Of a DNA stretch of 64,000 bases, positions 1 to 14,711 are shown piece after piece. The number at the start of each line of letters is the position of its first letter. The first letter of the stretch is position 1. A model generated the notes under the pieces. That model searched no databases and had not been told where the DNA came from. It was given only the letters and a program-made list of their open reading frames with translations. Source of the DNA: Quercus robur (lineage: Eukaryota; Streptophyta; Magnoliopsida; Fagales; Fagaceae); contig NC_065537.1 in the NCBI RefSeq assembly GCF_932294415.1, positions 50,946,302-51,010,301 on the forward strand. Direction: 5' to 3'. The position numbers were made by a program, and so were the translations under genes.

Positions 1-3000
1 ATTGTCAAAATAGATGATTTTCTTTTTTCAAAATTAAAATAGAAGAAGAATGTTGTAATAGTACCTCTCACAGTAGGCGTAGAAATCGGGGCGTAGAAGT
101 CGGCAGTAATCGGGGCGTAAAAGACGGCGGTGAAAGATGAACGCATGGAAAGATAAATGAACAGTGAGGATTAATAAAAGCTAGGATTATACCACTTCAC
201 TCTCTTGGTCCGATGGTCACTCCACAAGTCATTACCATATGTTGATTTCTAGCAAGCATGGGCGATATGATAAGGCAATATAATTAGGTATGGCAATAGG
301 GTACGTTGACTGTGGGGATCCCATTCCCCAAAATTCATCAATGGAATTTTTTCAAACCAATTATATCACCTCACGCAAAACTAAAACCTACACTGTAGGA
401 GCATTAAAACCTAATTCATAAATACAAGCATTTAAGTGCTACAAACCAACACCAAGCGTTCTATCTTAGCTAGCATAATTGTTTTAATAATTCACAGAAT
501 GTTATACAAAGAGGAACATTGAATGTTCCAAGTATCTCTCCAAAAATAGTTGTTGCTTCGTGACAACGATGACCATTTTCGAAATCTAAAGGACTCTCTT
601 AAGGAAAAAGTAGCAAACAAGCTTTCACAATTTCGAAGATCCATTTTAGACTCTTTCCGCTTATGACACGTTTATTGTTATATTGTTTTTACTTAAAAAA
701 ATGGAGATGTGACCAAGAAGCTCATATTCAGAAAATATACTCTAATTTACACTTCATTGCCAGATCTACACAGAGCTAACAACATTTCATCTAACCAAAC
801 AAATGAAACAAACATAAAATCATTAAATTGATCCCAAAATCATCAAATCAAAAGGAAAAACTAGATAATTAACAATCCATATCATGTAATTATCTTAAAC
901 TATCACAAAATTTTCAAAATAGATGATTTTCTTTTTTCAAAATTAAAATAGAAGAAGAATGTTGTAATAGTACCTCTCAAAGTAGGCGTAGAAATCGGGG
1001 TGTAGAAGTCGGCAGAAATCGGGGCGTAAAAGACGGCGGTGAAAGATGAACGCATGGAAAGATAAATGAACAGTGAGGATTAATAAAAGCTAGGATTATA
1101 CCACTTCACTCTCTTGGTGCGATGGTCACTTCACAAGTCATTACTATATGTTCATTTCAAGGAAGCATGGGCGATATGATAAGGCAATATAATTAGGTAT
1201 GGCAATAGGGTAGGTTGACTGTGGGGATCCCATTCCCTAAAATTCATCAATGGAATTTTTTCAACCCAATTATATCACCTCACACAAAACTAAAACCTAC
1301 ACTGTAGGAGCATCAAAACCTAATTCGTAAATACAAGCATTTAAGTTCTGCAAACCAACCACAAGCGTTCTATATTAGCTAGCATAATTGTTTTAATAAT
1401 TCAGAGAATGTTATACATAGAGGCACATTGAATGTTCCAAGCATCTCTCCAAAAATAGTTGTTGCTTCGTGACAACGATGACCATTTTCGAAATCTAAAG
1501 GACTCTCTTAAGGAAAAAGTAGTAAACAAGCTTTCACAATTTTGAAGATCCATTTTAGACTCTTTCCGCTTATGACACGTTTATTGTTGTATTCCTTTTA
1601 CTTAAAAAAACAGAGATGTGACCAAGAAGCTCATATTTAGAAAATATACTCTAATTTACACTTCATTGCCCGATCTGCTCAGAGCTAACAACATTTCACC
1701 TAACCAAACAAATGAAACAATCATAAAATCATTAAATTAATCACAAAATCATCAAATCAAAAGGAAAAACTAGATAATTAACAATCCAAATCATGTAATT
1801 ATCTTAAACTATCACAAAATTGTCAAAATAGATGATTTTCTTTTTTCAAAATTAAAATAGAAGAAGAATGTTGTAATAGTACCTCTCACAGTAGGCGTAG
1901 AAATCGGGGCGTAGAAGTCGGCAGAAATCGGGGTGTAAAAGTCAGCGGTGAAAGATGAACGCATAGAAAGATAAATGAACATTGAGAATTAATAAAAGCT
2001 AGGATTATACCATTGCACTCTCTTGGTGCGATGGTCACTCCACAAGTCATTACTATATGTTGATTTCTAGCAAGCATGGGGGATATGATAAAGCAATATA
2101 ATTAGGTATGACAATAGGGTAGGTTGACTGTGGGGATCCCATTCCCCAAAATTCATCAATGGAATTTTTTCAACTCAATTATATCACCTCACACAAAACT
2201 AAAACCTACACTGTAGGACCGTCAAAACCTAATTAATAATACAAGCATTTAAGTTCTGCAAACCAACACCAAGCGTTCTATCTTAGCTAGCATAATTGTT
2301 TTAATAATTCAGAGAATGTTATACATAGAGGCACATTGAATGTTCCAAGTATCTCTCCAAAAATAGTTGTTGCGTCGTTACAACGATGACCATTTTCGAA
2401 AGCTAAAGGACTCACTTAAGGAAAAAGTAGCAAACAAGCTTTCACAATTTTGAAGATCCATTTTAGACTCTTTCCGCTTATGACACGTTTATTGTTGTAT
2501 TGCTTTTACTTAAAAAAATGGAGATGTGACCAAGAAACTCATATTCAGAAAATATACTCTAATTTACACATCATTGCCCGATCTACATAGAGCTAACAAC
2601 ATTTCATCTAACCAAACAAATGAAACAATCATAAAATCATTAAATTAATCACAAAATCATCAACTCAAAAGGAAAAACTAGATAATTAACAATCCATATC
2701 ATGTAATTATCTTAAACTATCGCAAAATTGTCAAAATAGATGATTTTCTTTTTTCAAAATTATAATAGATGAAGAATGTTGTAATTGTACCTCTCACAGT
2801 AGGCGTAGAAATTAGGGTGTAGAAGTCGGTAGACATCGGGGCGTAAAAGTCGGCGGTGAAAGATGAACGCATAGAAAGATAAATGAATAGTGAGGACTAA
2901 TAAAAGCTAGGATTATACCACTGCACTCTCTTGGTGCGATGGTCACTCCACAAGTCATTACTATATGTTCATTTCTAGCGAGCATGGGAGATATGATAAA

Positions 3001-6000
3001 GCAATATAATTAGGTATGACAATAGGGTAGGTTGACTGTGGGGATCCCATTCCCCAAAATTCCTCAATGGAATTTTTTCAACCCAATTATATCACCTCAC
3101 ACAAAACTAAAACCTACACTGTAGGAGCATCAAAACCTAATTCATAAATACAAGCATTTAAGTTCTGCAAACCAACACCAAGCATTCTATCTTAGCTAGC
3201 ATAATTGTTTTAATAATTCACAGAATGTTATACAAAGAGGAACATTGAATGTTCCAAGTATCTCTCCAAAAATAGTTGTTGCTTCGTGACAACGATGACC
3301 ATTTTCGAAATCTAAAGGACTCTCTTAAGGAAAAAGTAGCAAACAAGCTTTCACAATTTTGAAGATCCATTTTAGACTCTTTCCGCGTATGAAACGTTTA
3401 TTGTTGTATTGCTTTTACTTAAAAAAATGGAGATGTGACCAAGAAGCTCATATTCAGAAAATATACTCTAATTTACACTTCATTGCCCGATCTACACAGA
3501 GCTAACAACATTTCATCTAACCAAACAAATGAAACAATCATTAAATCATTAAATTAATCACAAAATTATCAAATCAAAAGGAAAAACAAGATAATTAACA
3601 ATCCATATCATGTAATTATCTTAAACTATCTCAAAATTGTCAAAATAGATGATTTTCTTTTTTCAAAATTAAAATAGAAGAAGAATGTTGCAATAGTACC
3701 ACTCACAGTAGGCGTAGAAATCAGGGTGTAGAAGTCGACAGACATCGGGGCGTAAAAGTCGGCGGTGAAAGATGAACGCATACAAAGATAAATGAACAGT
3801 GAGGACTAATAAAAGCTAGGATTATACCACTGCACTCTCTTGGTGCGATGGTCACTCCACAAGTCATTACTATATGTTCATTTCTAGCAAGCATGGGGGA
3901 TATGATAAAGCAATATAATTAGGTATGACAATAGGGTGGGTTGACTGTGGGGATCCCATTCCCCAAAATTCCTCAACGGAATTTTTTCAACCCAATTATA
4001 TCACCTCACACAAAACTAAAACCTACACTGTAGGAGCATCAAAACCTAATTCATAAATACAAGCATTTAAGTTCTGCAAACCAACACCAAGCGTTCTATC
4101 TTAGCTAGCATAATTGTTTGAATAATTCACAGAATGTTATTCATAGAGGCACATTGAATGTTCCAAGTATCTCTCCAAAAATAGTTGTTGCTTCGTGACA
4201 ACAATGACCATTTTCGAAATCTAAAGGACTCTCTTACGGAAAAAGTACCAAACAACCTTTCACAATTTTGAAGATCCATTTTAGACTCTTTCCGCTTATG
4301 ACACGTTTACTGTTGTATTGCTTTTACTTAAAAAAATGGAGATGTGACCAAGAAGCTCATATTCAGAAAATATACTCTAATTTACACTTCATTACCCGAT
4401 CTACACAGAGCTAACAACATTTCACCTAACCAAACAAACGAAACAATCATAAAATCATTAAATTAATCACAAAATCATCAAATCAAAAGGAAAAATTAGA
4501 TAATTAACAATCCATATCATGTAATTATCTTAAACTATCACAAAATTCTCAAAATAGATGATTTTCTTTTTTCAAAATTAAAATAGATGAAGAATGTTGT
4601 AATAGTACCTCTCACAGTAGGCATAGAAATCGGGGCGTAGAAGTCGGCAGAAATCGGGGCGTAAAAGTCGGCGGTGAAAGATGAACGCATAGAAAGATAA
4701 ATGAACATTGAGGATTAATAAAAGCTAGGATTATACCACTGCACTCTCTTGGTGCGATGGTCACTCCACAAGTCATTACTATATGTTGATTTCTAGCACG
4801 CATGGGAGACATGATAAGGCAATATAATTAGGTATGGCAATAGGGTAGGTTGACTGTGGGGATCCCATTCCCTAAAATTCATCAATGGAATTTTTTCAAC
4901 CCAATTATATCACCTCACACAAAACTAAAACCAACACTGTAGGAGCACCAAAACCTAATTCATAAATACAAGCATTTAAGTTCTGCAAACCAACACCAAG
5001 CGTTCTATCTTAGCTAGCATAATTGTTTTAATAATTCACAGAATGTTATACATAGAGGCACATTGAATGTTCCAAGTATCTCTCCAAAAATAGTTGTTGC
5101 TTCGTGACAACAATGACCATTTTCGAAATCTAAAGGACTCTGTTAAGGAAAAAGTAGTAAACAAGCTTTCACAATTTTGAAGATCCATTTTAGACACTTT
5201 CCGCTTATGACACGCTTATTGTTGTACTGCTTTTACTTAAAAAAATGGAGATGTGACCAAGAAGCTCATATTCAGAAAATATACTCTAATTTACACTTCA
5301 TTGCCCGATCTGCTCAGAGCTAACAACATTTCACCTAACCAAACAAATGAAACAATCATAAAATCATTAAATTAATCACAAAATCATCAAATCAAAAGGA
5401 AAAACTAGACAATTAACAATCCAAATCATGTAATTATCTTTAACTATCACAAAATTGTCAAAATAGATGATTTTCTTTTTTCAAAATTAAAATAGAAGAA
5501 GAATGTTGTAATAGTACCTCTCACAGTAGGCGTAGAAATCGGGGCGTAGAAGTCGGCAGAAATCGGGGTGTAAAAGTCAGCGGTGAAAGATGAACGCATA
5601 GAAAGATAAATGAACATTGAGGATTAATAAAAGCTAGGATTATACCACTGCACTCTCTTGGTGCGATGGTCACTCCACAAGTCATTACTATATGTTGATT
5701 TCTAGCAAGCATGGGGGATATGATAAAGCAATATAATTAGGTATGGCAATAGGGTAGGTTGACTGTGGGGATCCCATTCCCCAAAATTCCTCAATGGAAT
5801 TTTTTCAACTCAGTTATATCACCTCACACAAAACAAAAACCTACACTGTAGGACCGTCAAAACCTAATTAATAATACAAGCATTTAAGTTCTGCAAACCA
5901 ACACCAAGCGTTCTATCTTAGCTAGCATAATTGTTTTAATAATTCACAGAATGTTATACATAGAGGCACATTGAATGTTCCAAGTATCTCTCCAAAAATA

Positions 6001-9000
6001 GTTGTTGCTTCGTGACAACAATGACCATTTTCGAAATCTAAAGGACTCTGTTAAGGAAAAAGTAGTAAACAAGCTTTCACAATTTTGAAGATCCATTTTA
6101 GACACTTTCCGCTTATGACACGCTTATTGTTGTATTGCTTTTACTTAAAAAAATGGAGATGTGACCAAGAAGCTCATATTCAGAAAATATACTCCAATTT
6201 ACACTTCATTGCCCGATCTACACAGAGCTAACAACATTTCATCTAACCAAACAAATGAAACAATCATAAAATCATTAAATTAATCACAAAATCATCAAAT
6301 CAAAAGGAAAAACTAGATAATTAACAATCCATATCATGTAACTATCTTAAACTATCACAAAATTGTCAAAATAGATGATTTTCTTTTTTCAAAATTAAAA
6401 TAGATGAAGAATGTTATAATTGTACCTCTCACAGTAGGCGTAGAAATCAGGGTGTAGAAGTCGGCAGACATCGGGGCGTAAAAGTCGGCGGTGAAAGATG
6501 AACGCATAGAAAGATAAATGAATAGTGAGGACTAATAAAAGCTAGGATTATACCACTGCACTCTCTTGGTGCGATGGTCACTCCACAAGTCATTACTATA
6601 TGTTCATTTCTAGCGAGCATGGGGGATATGATAAAGCAATATAATTAGGTATGGCAATAGGGTAGGTTGACTGTGGGGATCCCATTCCCCAAAATTCCTC
6701 AATGGAATTTTTTCAACCCAATTATATCACCTCACACAAAACTAAAACCTACACTGTAGGAGCATCAAAACCTAATTCATAAATACAAGCATTTAAGTTC
6801 TGTAAAGCAACACCAATCGTTCTATCTTAGCTCGCATAATTGTTTTAATAATTCACAGAATGTTATACATAGGGGCACATTGAATGTTCCAAGTATCTCT
6901 CCAATAATAGTTGTTGCTTCGTGACAACGATGACAATTTTCGAAATCTAAAGGACTCTCTTAAGGAAAAAGTAGCAAACAAGCTTTCACAATTTTGAAGA
7001 TCCATTTTAGACTCTTTCCGCTTATGACACGTTTATTGTTGTATTGCTTTTACTTAAAAAAATGGAGATGTGAACAAGAAGCTCATATTCAGAAAATATA
7101 CTCCAATTTACACTTCATTGCCCGATCTACACAGAGCTAACAACATTTCATCTAACCAAACAAATGAAACAATCATAAAATCATTAAATTAATCACAAAA
7201 TCATCAAATCAAAAGGAAAAACTAGATAATTAACAATCCATATCATGTAACTATCTTAAACTATCACAAAATTGTCAAAATAGATGATTTTCTTTTTTCA
7301 AAATTAAAATAGATGAAGAATGTTATAATTGTACCTCTCACAGTAGGCGTAGAAATCGGGGCGTAGAAGTCGGCAGAAATCGGGGTGTAAAAGTCAGCGG
7401 TGAAAGATGAACGCATAGAAAGATAAATGAACATTGAGGATTAATAAAAGCTAGGATTATACCACTGCACTCTCTTGGTGCGATGGTCACTCCACAAGTC
7501 ATTACTATATGTTGATTTCTAGCAAGCATGGGGGATATGATAAAGCAATATAATTAGGTATGGCAATAGGGTAGGTTGACTGTGGGGATCCCATTCCCCA
7601 AAATTCCTCAATGGAATTTTTTCAACTCAGTTATATCACCTCACACAAAACAAAAACCTACACTGTAGGACCGTCAAAACCTAATTAATAATACAAGCAT
7701 TTAAGTTCTGCAAACCAACACCAAGCGTTCTATCTTAGCTAGCATAATTGTTTTAATAATTCACAGAATGTTATACATAGAGGCACATTGAATGTTCCAA
7801 GTATCTCTCCAAAAATAGTTGTTGCTTCGTGACAACAATGACCATTTTCGAAATCTAAAGGACTCTGTTAAGGAAAAAGTAGTAAACAAGCTTTCACAAT
7901 TTTGAAGATCCATTTTAGACTCTTTCCGCTTATGACACGTTTATTGTTGTATTGCTTTTACTTAAAAAAATGGAGATGTGACCAAGAAGCTCATATTTAG
8001 AAAATATACTCTAATTTACACTTCATTGCCCGATCTACACAGAGCTAACAACATTTCATCTAACCATACAAATGAAACAAACATAAAATCATTAAATTGA
8101 TCACAAAATCATCAAATCAAAAGGAAAAACTAGATAATTAACAATCCATATCTTGTAATTATCTTAAACTATCACAAAATTGTCAAAATAGATGATTTTC
8201 TTTTTTCAAAATTAAAATAGATGAAGAATGTTGTAATAGTACCTCTCACAGTAGGCATAGAAATCGGGGCGTAGAAGTCGGCAGAAATCGGGGCGTAAAA
8301 GTCGGAGGTGAAAGATGAACGCATAGAAAGATAAATGAGCATTGAGGATTAATAAAAGCTAGGATTATACCACTGCACTCTCTTGGTGCGATGGTCACTC
8401 CACAAGTCATTACTATATGTTTATTTCTAGCACGCATGGGGGACATGATAAGGCAATATAATTAGGTATGACAATAGGGTAGGTTGACTGTGGGGATCCC
8501 ATTCCCCAAAATTCATCAATGGAATTTTTTCAACCCAATTATATCACCTCAGACAAAACTAAAACCTACACTGTAGGAGCATCAAAACCTAATTCATAAA
8601 TACAAGCATTTAAGTTCTGCAAACCAACACCAAGCGTTCTATCTTAGCTAGCATAATTGTTTTAATAATTCACAGAATGTTATACATAGAGGCACATTGA
8701 ATGTTCCAAGTATCTCTCCAAAAATAGTTGTTGCTTCGTGACAACGATGACCATTTTCGAAATCTAAAGGACTCTCTTAAGGAAAAAGTAGCAAACAAGC
8801 TTTCACAATTTTGAAGATCCATTTTAGACTATTTCCGCTTATGAAACGTTTATTGTTGTATTGCTTTTACTTAAAAAAATGGAGATGTGACCAAGAAGCT
8901 CATATTCAGAAAATATACTCTAATTTACACTTCATTGCCCGATCTACACAGAGCTAACAACATTTCATCTAACCAAACAAATGAAACAATCATAAAATCA

Positions 9001-12000
9001 TTAAATTAATCACAAAATCATCAAATCAAAAGGAAAAACTAGATAATTAACAATCCATATCATGTAATTATCTTAAACTATCACAAAATTCTCAAAATAG
9101 ATGATTTTCTTTTTCAAAATTAAAATAGATGAAGAATGTTGTAATAGTACCTCTCACAGTAGGCATAGAAATCGGGGCGTAGAAGTCGGCAGAAATCGGG
9201 GCGTAAAAGTCGGCGGTGAAAGATGAATGCATAGAAAGATAAATGAACATTGAGGATGAATAAAAGCTAGAATTATACCACTGCACTCTCTTGGTGCGAT
9301 GGTCACTCCACAAGTCATTACTATATGTTGATTTCTAGCACGCATGGGGGACATGATAAGGCAATATAATTAGGTATGGCAATAGGGTAGGTTGACTGTG
9401 GGGATCTCATTCCCCAAAATTCATCAATGGAATTTTTTCAACCCAATTATATCACTTCACACAAAACTAAAACCAACACTGTAGGAGCATCAAAACCTAA
9501 TTCATAAATACAAGCATTTAAGTTCTGCAAACCAACACCAAGCGTTCTATCTTAGCTAGCATAATTGTTTTAATAATTCACAGAATGTTATACATAGAGG
9601 CACATTGAATGTTCCAAGTATCTCTCCAAAAATAGTTGTTGCTTCGTGACAACAATGACCATTTTCGAAATCTAAAGGACTCTGTTAAGGAAAAAGTAGT
9701 AAACAAGCTTTCACAATTTTGAAGATCCATTTTAGACACTTTCCGCTTATGACACGCTTATTGTTGTATTGCTTTTACTTAAAAAAATGGAGATGTGACC
9801 AAGAAGCTCATATTCAGAAAATAGACTCTAATTTACACTTCATTGCCCGATCTGCTCAGAGCTAACAACATTTCATCTAACCAAACAAATGAAACAATCA
9901 TAAAATCATTAAATTAATCACAAAATCATCAAATCAAAAGGAAAAACTAGATAATTAACAATCCAAATCATGTAATTATCTTAAACTATCACAAAATTGT
10001 CAAAATAGATGATTTTCTTTTTTCAAAATTAAAATAGAAGAAGAATGTTGTAATAGTACCTCTCAAAGTAGGCGTAGAAATCGGGGCGTAGAAGTCGGCA
10101 GAAATCGGGGTGTAAAAGTCAGCGGTGAAAGATGAACGCATAGAAAGATAAATGAACATTGAGGATTAATAAAAGCTAGGATTATACCACTGCACTCTCT
10201 TGGTGCGATGGTCACTCCACAAGTCATTACTATATGTTGATTTCTAGCAAGCATGGGGGATATGATAAAGCAATATAATTAGGTATGGCAATAGGGTAGG
10301 TTGACAGTGGGGATCCCATTCCCCAAAATTCCTCAATGGAATTTTTTCAATTCAGTTATATCACCTCACACAAAACTAAAACCTACACTGTAGGACCGTC
10401 AAAACCTAATTAATAATACAAGCATTTAAGTTCTGCAAACCAACACCAAGCGTTCTATCTTAGCTAGCATAATTGTTTTAATAATTCACAGAATGTTATA
10501 CATAGAGGCACATTGAATGTTCCAAGTATCTCTCCAAAAATAGTTGTTACTTCGTGACAACAATGACCATTTTCGAAATCTAAAGGACTCTGTTAAGGAA
10601 AAAGTAGTAAACAAGCTTTCACAATTTTGAAGATCCATTTTAGACACTTTCCGCTTATGACACGCTTATTGTTGTATTGCTTTTACTTAAAAAAATGGAG
10701 ATGTGACCAAGAAGCTCATATTCAGAAAATATACTCTAATTTACACTTCATTGCCCGATCTACACAGAGCTAACAACATTTCATCTAACCAAACAAATGA
10801 AACAATCATAAAATCATTAAATTAATCACAAAATCATCAAATCAAAAGGAAAAACTAGATAATTAACAATCCATATCATGTAATTATCTTAAACTATCGC
10901 AAAATTGTCAAAATAGATGATTTTCTTTTTTCAAAATTAAAATAGATGAAGAATGTTGTAATTGTACCTCTCACAGTAGGCATAGAAATCAGGGTGTAGA
11001 AGTCGGCAGACATCGGGGCGTAAAAGTCGGCGGTGAAAGATGAACGCATAGAAAGAGAAATGAATAGTGAGGACTAATAAAAGCTAGGAGTATACCACTG
11101 CACTCTCTTGGTGCGATGGTCACTCCACAAGTCATTACTATATGTTCATTTCTAGCAAGCATGGGGGATATGATAAAGCAATATAATTAGGTATGGCAAT
11201 AGGGTAGGTTGACTGTGGGGATCCCATTCCCCAAAATTCCTCAATGGAATTTTTTCAACCCAATTATATCACCTCACACAAAACTAAAACCTACACTGTA
11301 GGAGCATCAAAACCTAATTCATAAATACAATTATTTAAGTTCTGCAAAGCAACACCAATCGTTCTATCTTAGCTCGCATAATTGTTTTAATAATTCACAG
11401 AATGTTATACATAGGGGCACATTGAATGTTCCAAGTATCTCTCCAATAATAGTTGTTGCTTCGTGACAACGATGACCATTTTCGAAATCTAAAGGACTCT
11501 CTTAAGGAAAAAGTAGCAAACAACCTTTCACAATTTTGAAGATCCATTTTAGACTCTTTCCGCTTATGACACGTTTATTGTTGTATTGCTTTTACTTAAA
11601 AAAATGGAGATGTGACCAAGAAGCTCATATTTAGAAAATATACTCTAATTTACACTTCATTGCCCGATCTACACAGAGCTAACAACATTTCATCTAACCA
11701 TACAAATGAAACAAACATAAAATCATTAAATTGATCACAAAATCATCAAATCAAAAGGAAAAACTAGATAATTAACAATCCATATCTTGTAATTATCTTA
11801 AACTATCACAAAATTGTCAAAATAGATGATTTTCTTTTTTCAAAATTAAAATAGATGAAGAATGTTGTAATAGTACCTCTCACAGTAGGCATAGAAATCG
11901 GGGCGTAGAAGTCGGCAGAAATCGGGGCGTAAAAGTCGGAGGTGAAAGATGAACGCATAGAAAGATAAATGAACATTGAGGATTAATAAAAGCTAGGATT

Positions 12001-13858
12001 ATACCACTGCACTCTCTTGGTGTGATGGTCACTCCACAAGTCATTACTATATGTTGATTTCTAGCACGCATGGGGGACATGATAAGGCAATATAATTAGG
12101 TATGGCAATAGGGTAGGTTGACTGTGGGGATCCCATTCCCCAAAATTCATCAATGGAATTTTTTCAACCCAATTATATCACCTCAGACAAAACTAAAACC
12201 TACACTGTAGGAGCATCAAAACCTAATTCATAAATACAAGCATTTAAGTTCTGCAAACCAACACCAAGCGTTCTATCTTAGCTAGCATAATTGTTTTAAT
12301 AATTCACAGAATGTTATACATAGAGGCACATTGAATGTTCCAAGTATCTCTCCAAAAATAGTTGTTGCTTCGTGACAACGATGACCATTTTCGAAATCTA
12401 AAGGACTCTCTTAAGGAAAAAGTAGCAAACAAGCTTTCACAATTTTGAAGATCCATTTTAGACTCTTTCCGCTTATGAAACGTTTATTGTTGTATTGCTT
12501 TTACTTAAAAAAATGGAGATGTGACCAAGAAGCTCATATTCAGAAAATATACTCTAATTTACACTTCATTGCCCGATCTACACAGAGCTAACAACATTTC
12601 ATCTAACCAAACAAATGAAACAATCATAAAATCATTAAATTAATCACAAAATCATCAAATCAAAAGGAAAAACTAGATAATTAACAATCCATATCATGTA
12701 ATTATCTTAAACTATCACAAAATTGTCAAAATAGATGATTTTCTGTTTTCAAAATTAAAATAGAAGAAGAATGTTGTAATAGTACCTCTCACAGTAGGCA
12801 TAGAAATCAGGGTGTAGAAGTTGGCAGACATCGGGGCGTAAAAGTCGGCGGTGAAAGATGAACGTATAGAAAGATAAATGAACAGTGAGGACTAATAAAA
12901 GCTAGGATTATACCACTGCACTCTCTTGCTGCGATGGTCACTCCACAAGTCATTACTATATGTTCATTTCTAGCGAGCATGGGGGATATGATAAAGCAAT
13001 ATAATTAGGTATGGCAATAGGGTAGGTTGACTGTGGGGATCCCATTCCCCAAAATTCCTCAATGGAATTTTTTCAACTCAATTATATCACCTCACACAAA
13101 ACTAAAACCTACACTGTAGGAGCATCAAAACCTAATTCATAAATACAAGCATTTAAGTTCTGCAAACCAACACCAAGCGTTCTATCTTAGCTAGCATAAT
13201 TGTTTTAATAATTCGGAGAATGTTATACATAGAGGCACATTGAATGTTCCAAGTATCTCTCCAAAAATAGTTGTTGCTTCGTGACAACAATGACCATTTT
13301 CGAAATCTAAAGTACTCTCTTAAGGAAAAAGTAGCAAACAAGCTTTCACAATTTTGAAGATCCATTTTAGACTCTTTCCGCTTATGACACGTTTATGATT
13401 GTATTGTTTTTACTTAAAAAAATGGAGATGTGACCAAGAAGCCCATATTCAGAAAATATACTTTAATTTACACTTCATTGCCCGGTCTGCACAGAGCTAA
13501 CAACATTTCATCTAACCAAACAATTGAAACAATCATAAAATCATTAAATTAATCACAAAATCATCAAATCAAAAGGAAAAACTAGATAATTAACAATCCA
13601 TATCATGTAATTTTCTTAAACTATCACAAAATTGTCAAAATAGATGATTTTATTTTTTCAAAATTAAAATAGAAGAAGAATGTTGTAATAGTACCTCTCA
13701 CAGTAGGCGTAGAAATCGGGGCGTAGAAGTCGGCAGAAATCGGGGTGTAAAAGTCGGCGGTGAAAGATGAACGCATAGAATGATAAATGAACATTGAGGA
13801 TTAATAAAAGCTAGGGTTATACCACTGCACTCCCTTAGTGCGATGGTCACTCCACAAG
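1..13858. repeat. Tandem array of a 908-909 bp monomer, 15 full copies plus a partial
   Basis: The same anchor (GTCAAAATAGATGATTTTC or a one-base variant) recurs at about 4, 913, 1822, 2730, 3639, 4548, 5457, 6365, 7274, 8182, 9091, 9999, 10907, 11816, 12725 and 13634. The spacing is therefore 908 or 909 bp. Copies differ by scattered substitutions and a few small indels. The array runs off the left edge, so its full length is unknown. No long open frame exists in the monomer. Minus-strand frames of 63-66 codons recur in many copies only because the DNA is conserved. Each monomer contains a short doublet of GAAATCGGGG-CGTAGAAGTCGG-type sequence and, at its end, the first 37 bp of the SINE seen complete at 13821-13993. 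Confidence 0.97.
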
Positions 13859-13993
13859 TATAAGTGCTTGTGGAGTGTGGGGGGCAAGGGCCGAGGTTCA
13901 AGTTTCCAAGAGGGAGCTTCACACACATATACACTTAGATTAGGCTAGAGTAGAATTCTATCTTGTATAAAATAAAAAATAAAAAATAAAAAA
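13821..13993 (+). mobile_element. Full-length tRNA-type SINE at the array edge
   Basis: The element starts ACCACTGCACTCCC and ends in an A-rich tail of AAAAAT units. It is flanked by an exact 18-bp direct repeat, AATAAAAGCTAGGGTTAT, at 13803-13820 and 13994-14011. A sequence close to a pol III B box (GGTTCAAGTTTCC) lies near 13893, and an A-box-like segment (TTAGTGCGATGGT) near the head. A perfect 11-bp inverted repeat, CACTCCACAAG (13848-13858) and CTTGTGGAGTG (13867-13877), encloses an 8-base loop. The related locus at 32491-32520 carries the target sequence once with no SINE between, so it serves as an empty site. The 3' part of the same family recurs at 54127-54197. Confidence 0.9.
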
Positions 13994-14011
13994 AATAAAA
14001 GCTAGGGTTAT

Positions 14012-14366
14012 GGGAGACTTTACGAATATACCCCTCGCTTCCCAAAAAATTAAAAAAGTAAATATATATTTTTTAATGTATATAAAGAGTGGAATTACGA
14101 ACTAGATACTTGTGGTATATTGAAATGGAATGTGGGAAAATATAATCACGTATATAGGCAAGTCTTCAATGCAGTATAATCCCACTTAGATATGTAAATA
14201 TAAAATGCTCTTTTTGCTTCTTATTTTTTATTTTCCCCTAATAATGTTCAAATGAAATTGATTATTATTATTATTATTATTTGTTGAGAGATTTCAACTC
14301 GTGTCGTTCGCTCTTGATAATAACCTTTTATCATTATACTAAGACATCAATCGGTTTTTGATGATG
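14012..14366. repeat. Duplicated flank of the array monomer, ending in a truncated SINE
   Basis: The stretch beginning GGGAGACTTTAC is closely matched by 32509-32870. From about 14281 to 14366 it contains the 3' part of a second SINE family, in minus orientation (complete-looking copy at 27185-27350, older copy at 32766-32927). Similarity stops at about 14366. There the sequence switches to the 3' flank of the F-box locus (compare about 39880), so this is a recombination junction. Confidence 0.8.
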
Positions 14367-14711
14367 AATTTTTTTATTTAATTTTTTTTTATAAAAATAA
14401 TATTAAGTGATGAATTTTCTATAAAGTCTAATAATCTATACAAAGTCACTACAAAACACATTTTTATCTAGACAAGAAATATCAATTTAAGAAATATCAA
14501 TTTAAAAATATATTGATAAAATCAAAAGTCAACACACTAACAATAACTACTATATAGATTTTTTCCAAAACTCCAAATAAGAGATATCATTTTTGGTAAC
14601 TAAAAGAACTTAGGTTAAAACAATAGTGAAAGAAAAAAAGTAAAGCAACAATAGTACATTTCAGTCTATTAATTTTCTATAATCAATTATAAATAGAGAG
14701 AGAGAGAGAGG

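Noticed and set aside
1886-12080. Repeated minus-strand open frames of 63-66 codons in the array monomers
   Set aside because: They recur because the DNA repeats. Several copies have lost the frame, the frame crosses the SINE/monomer joint, and the single-copy homologue does not preserve it.
1-13858. CRISPR-like array
   Set aside because: The unit is 908 bp with no alternating spacers, in a plant nuclear context; it is an ordinary tandem repeat.
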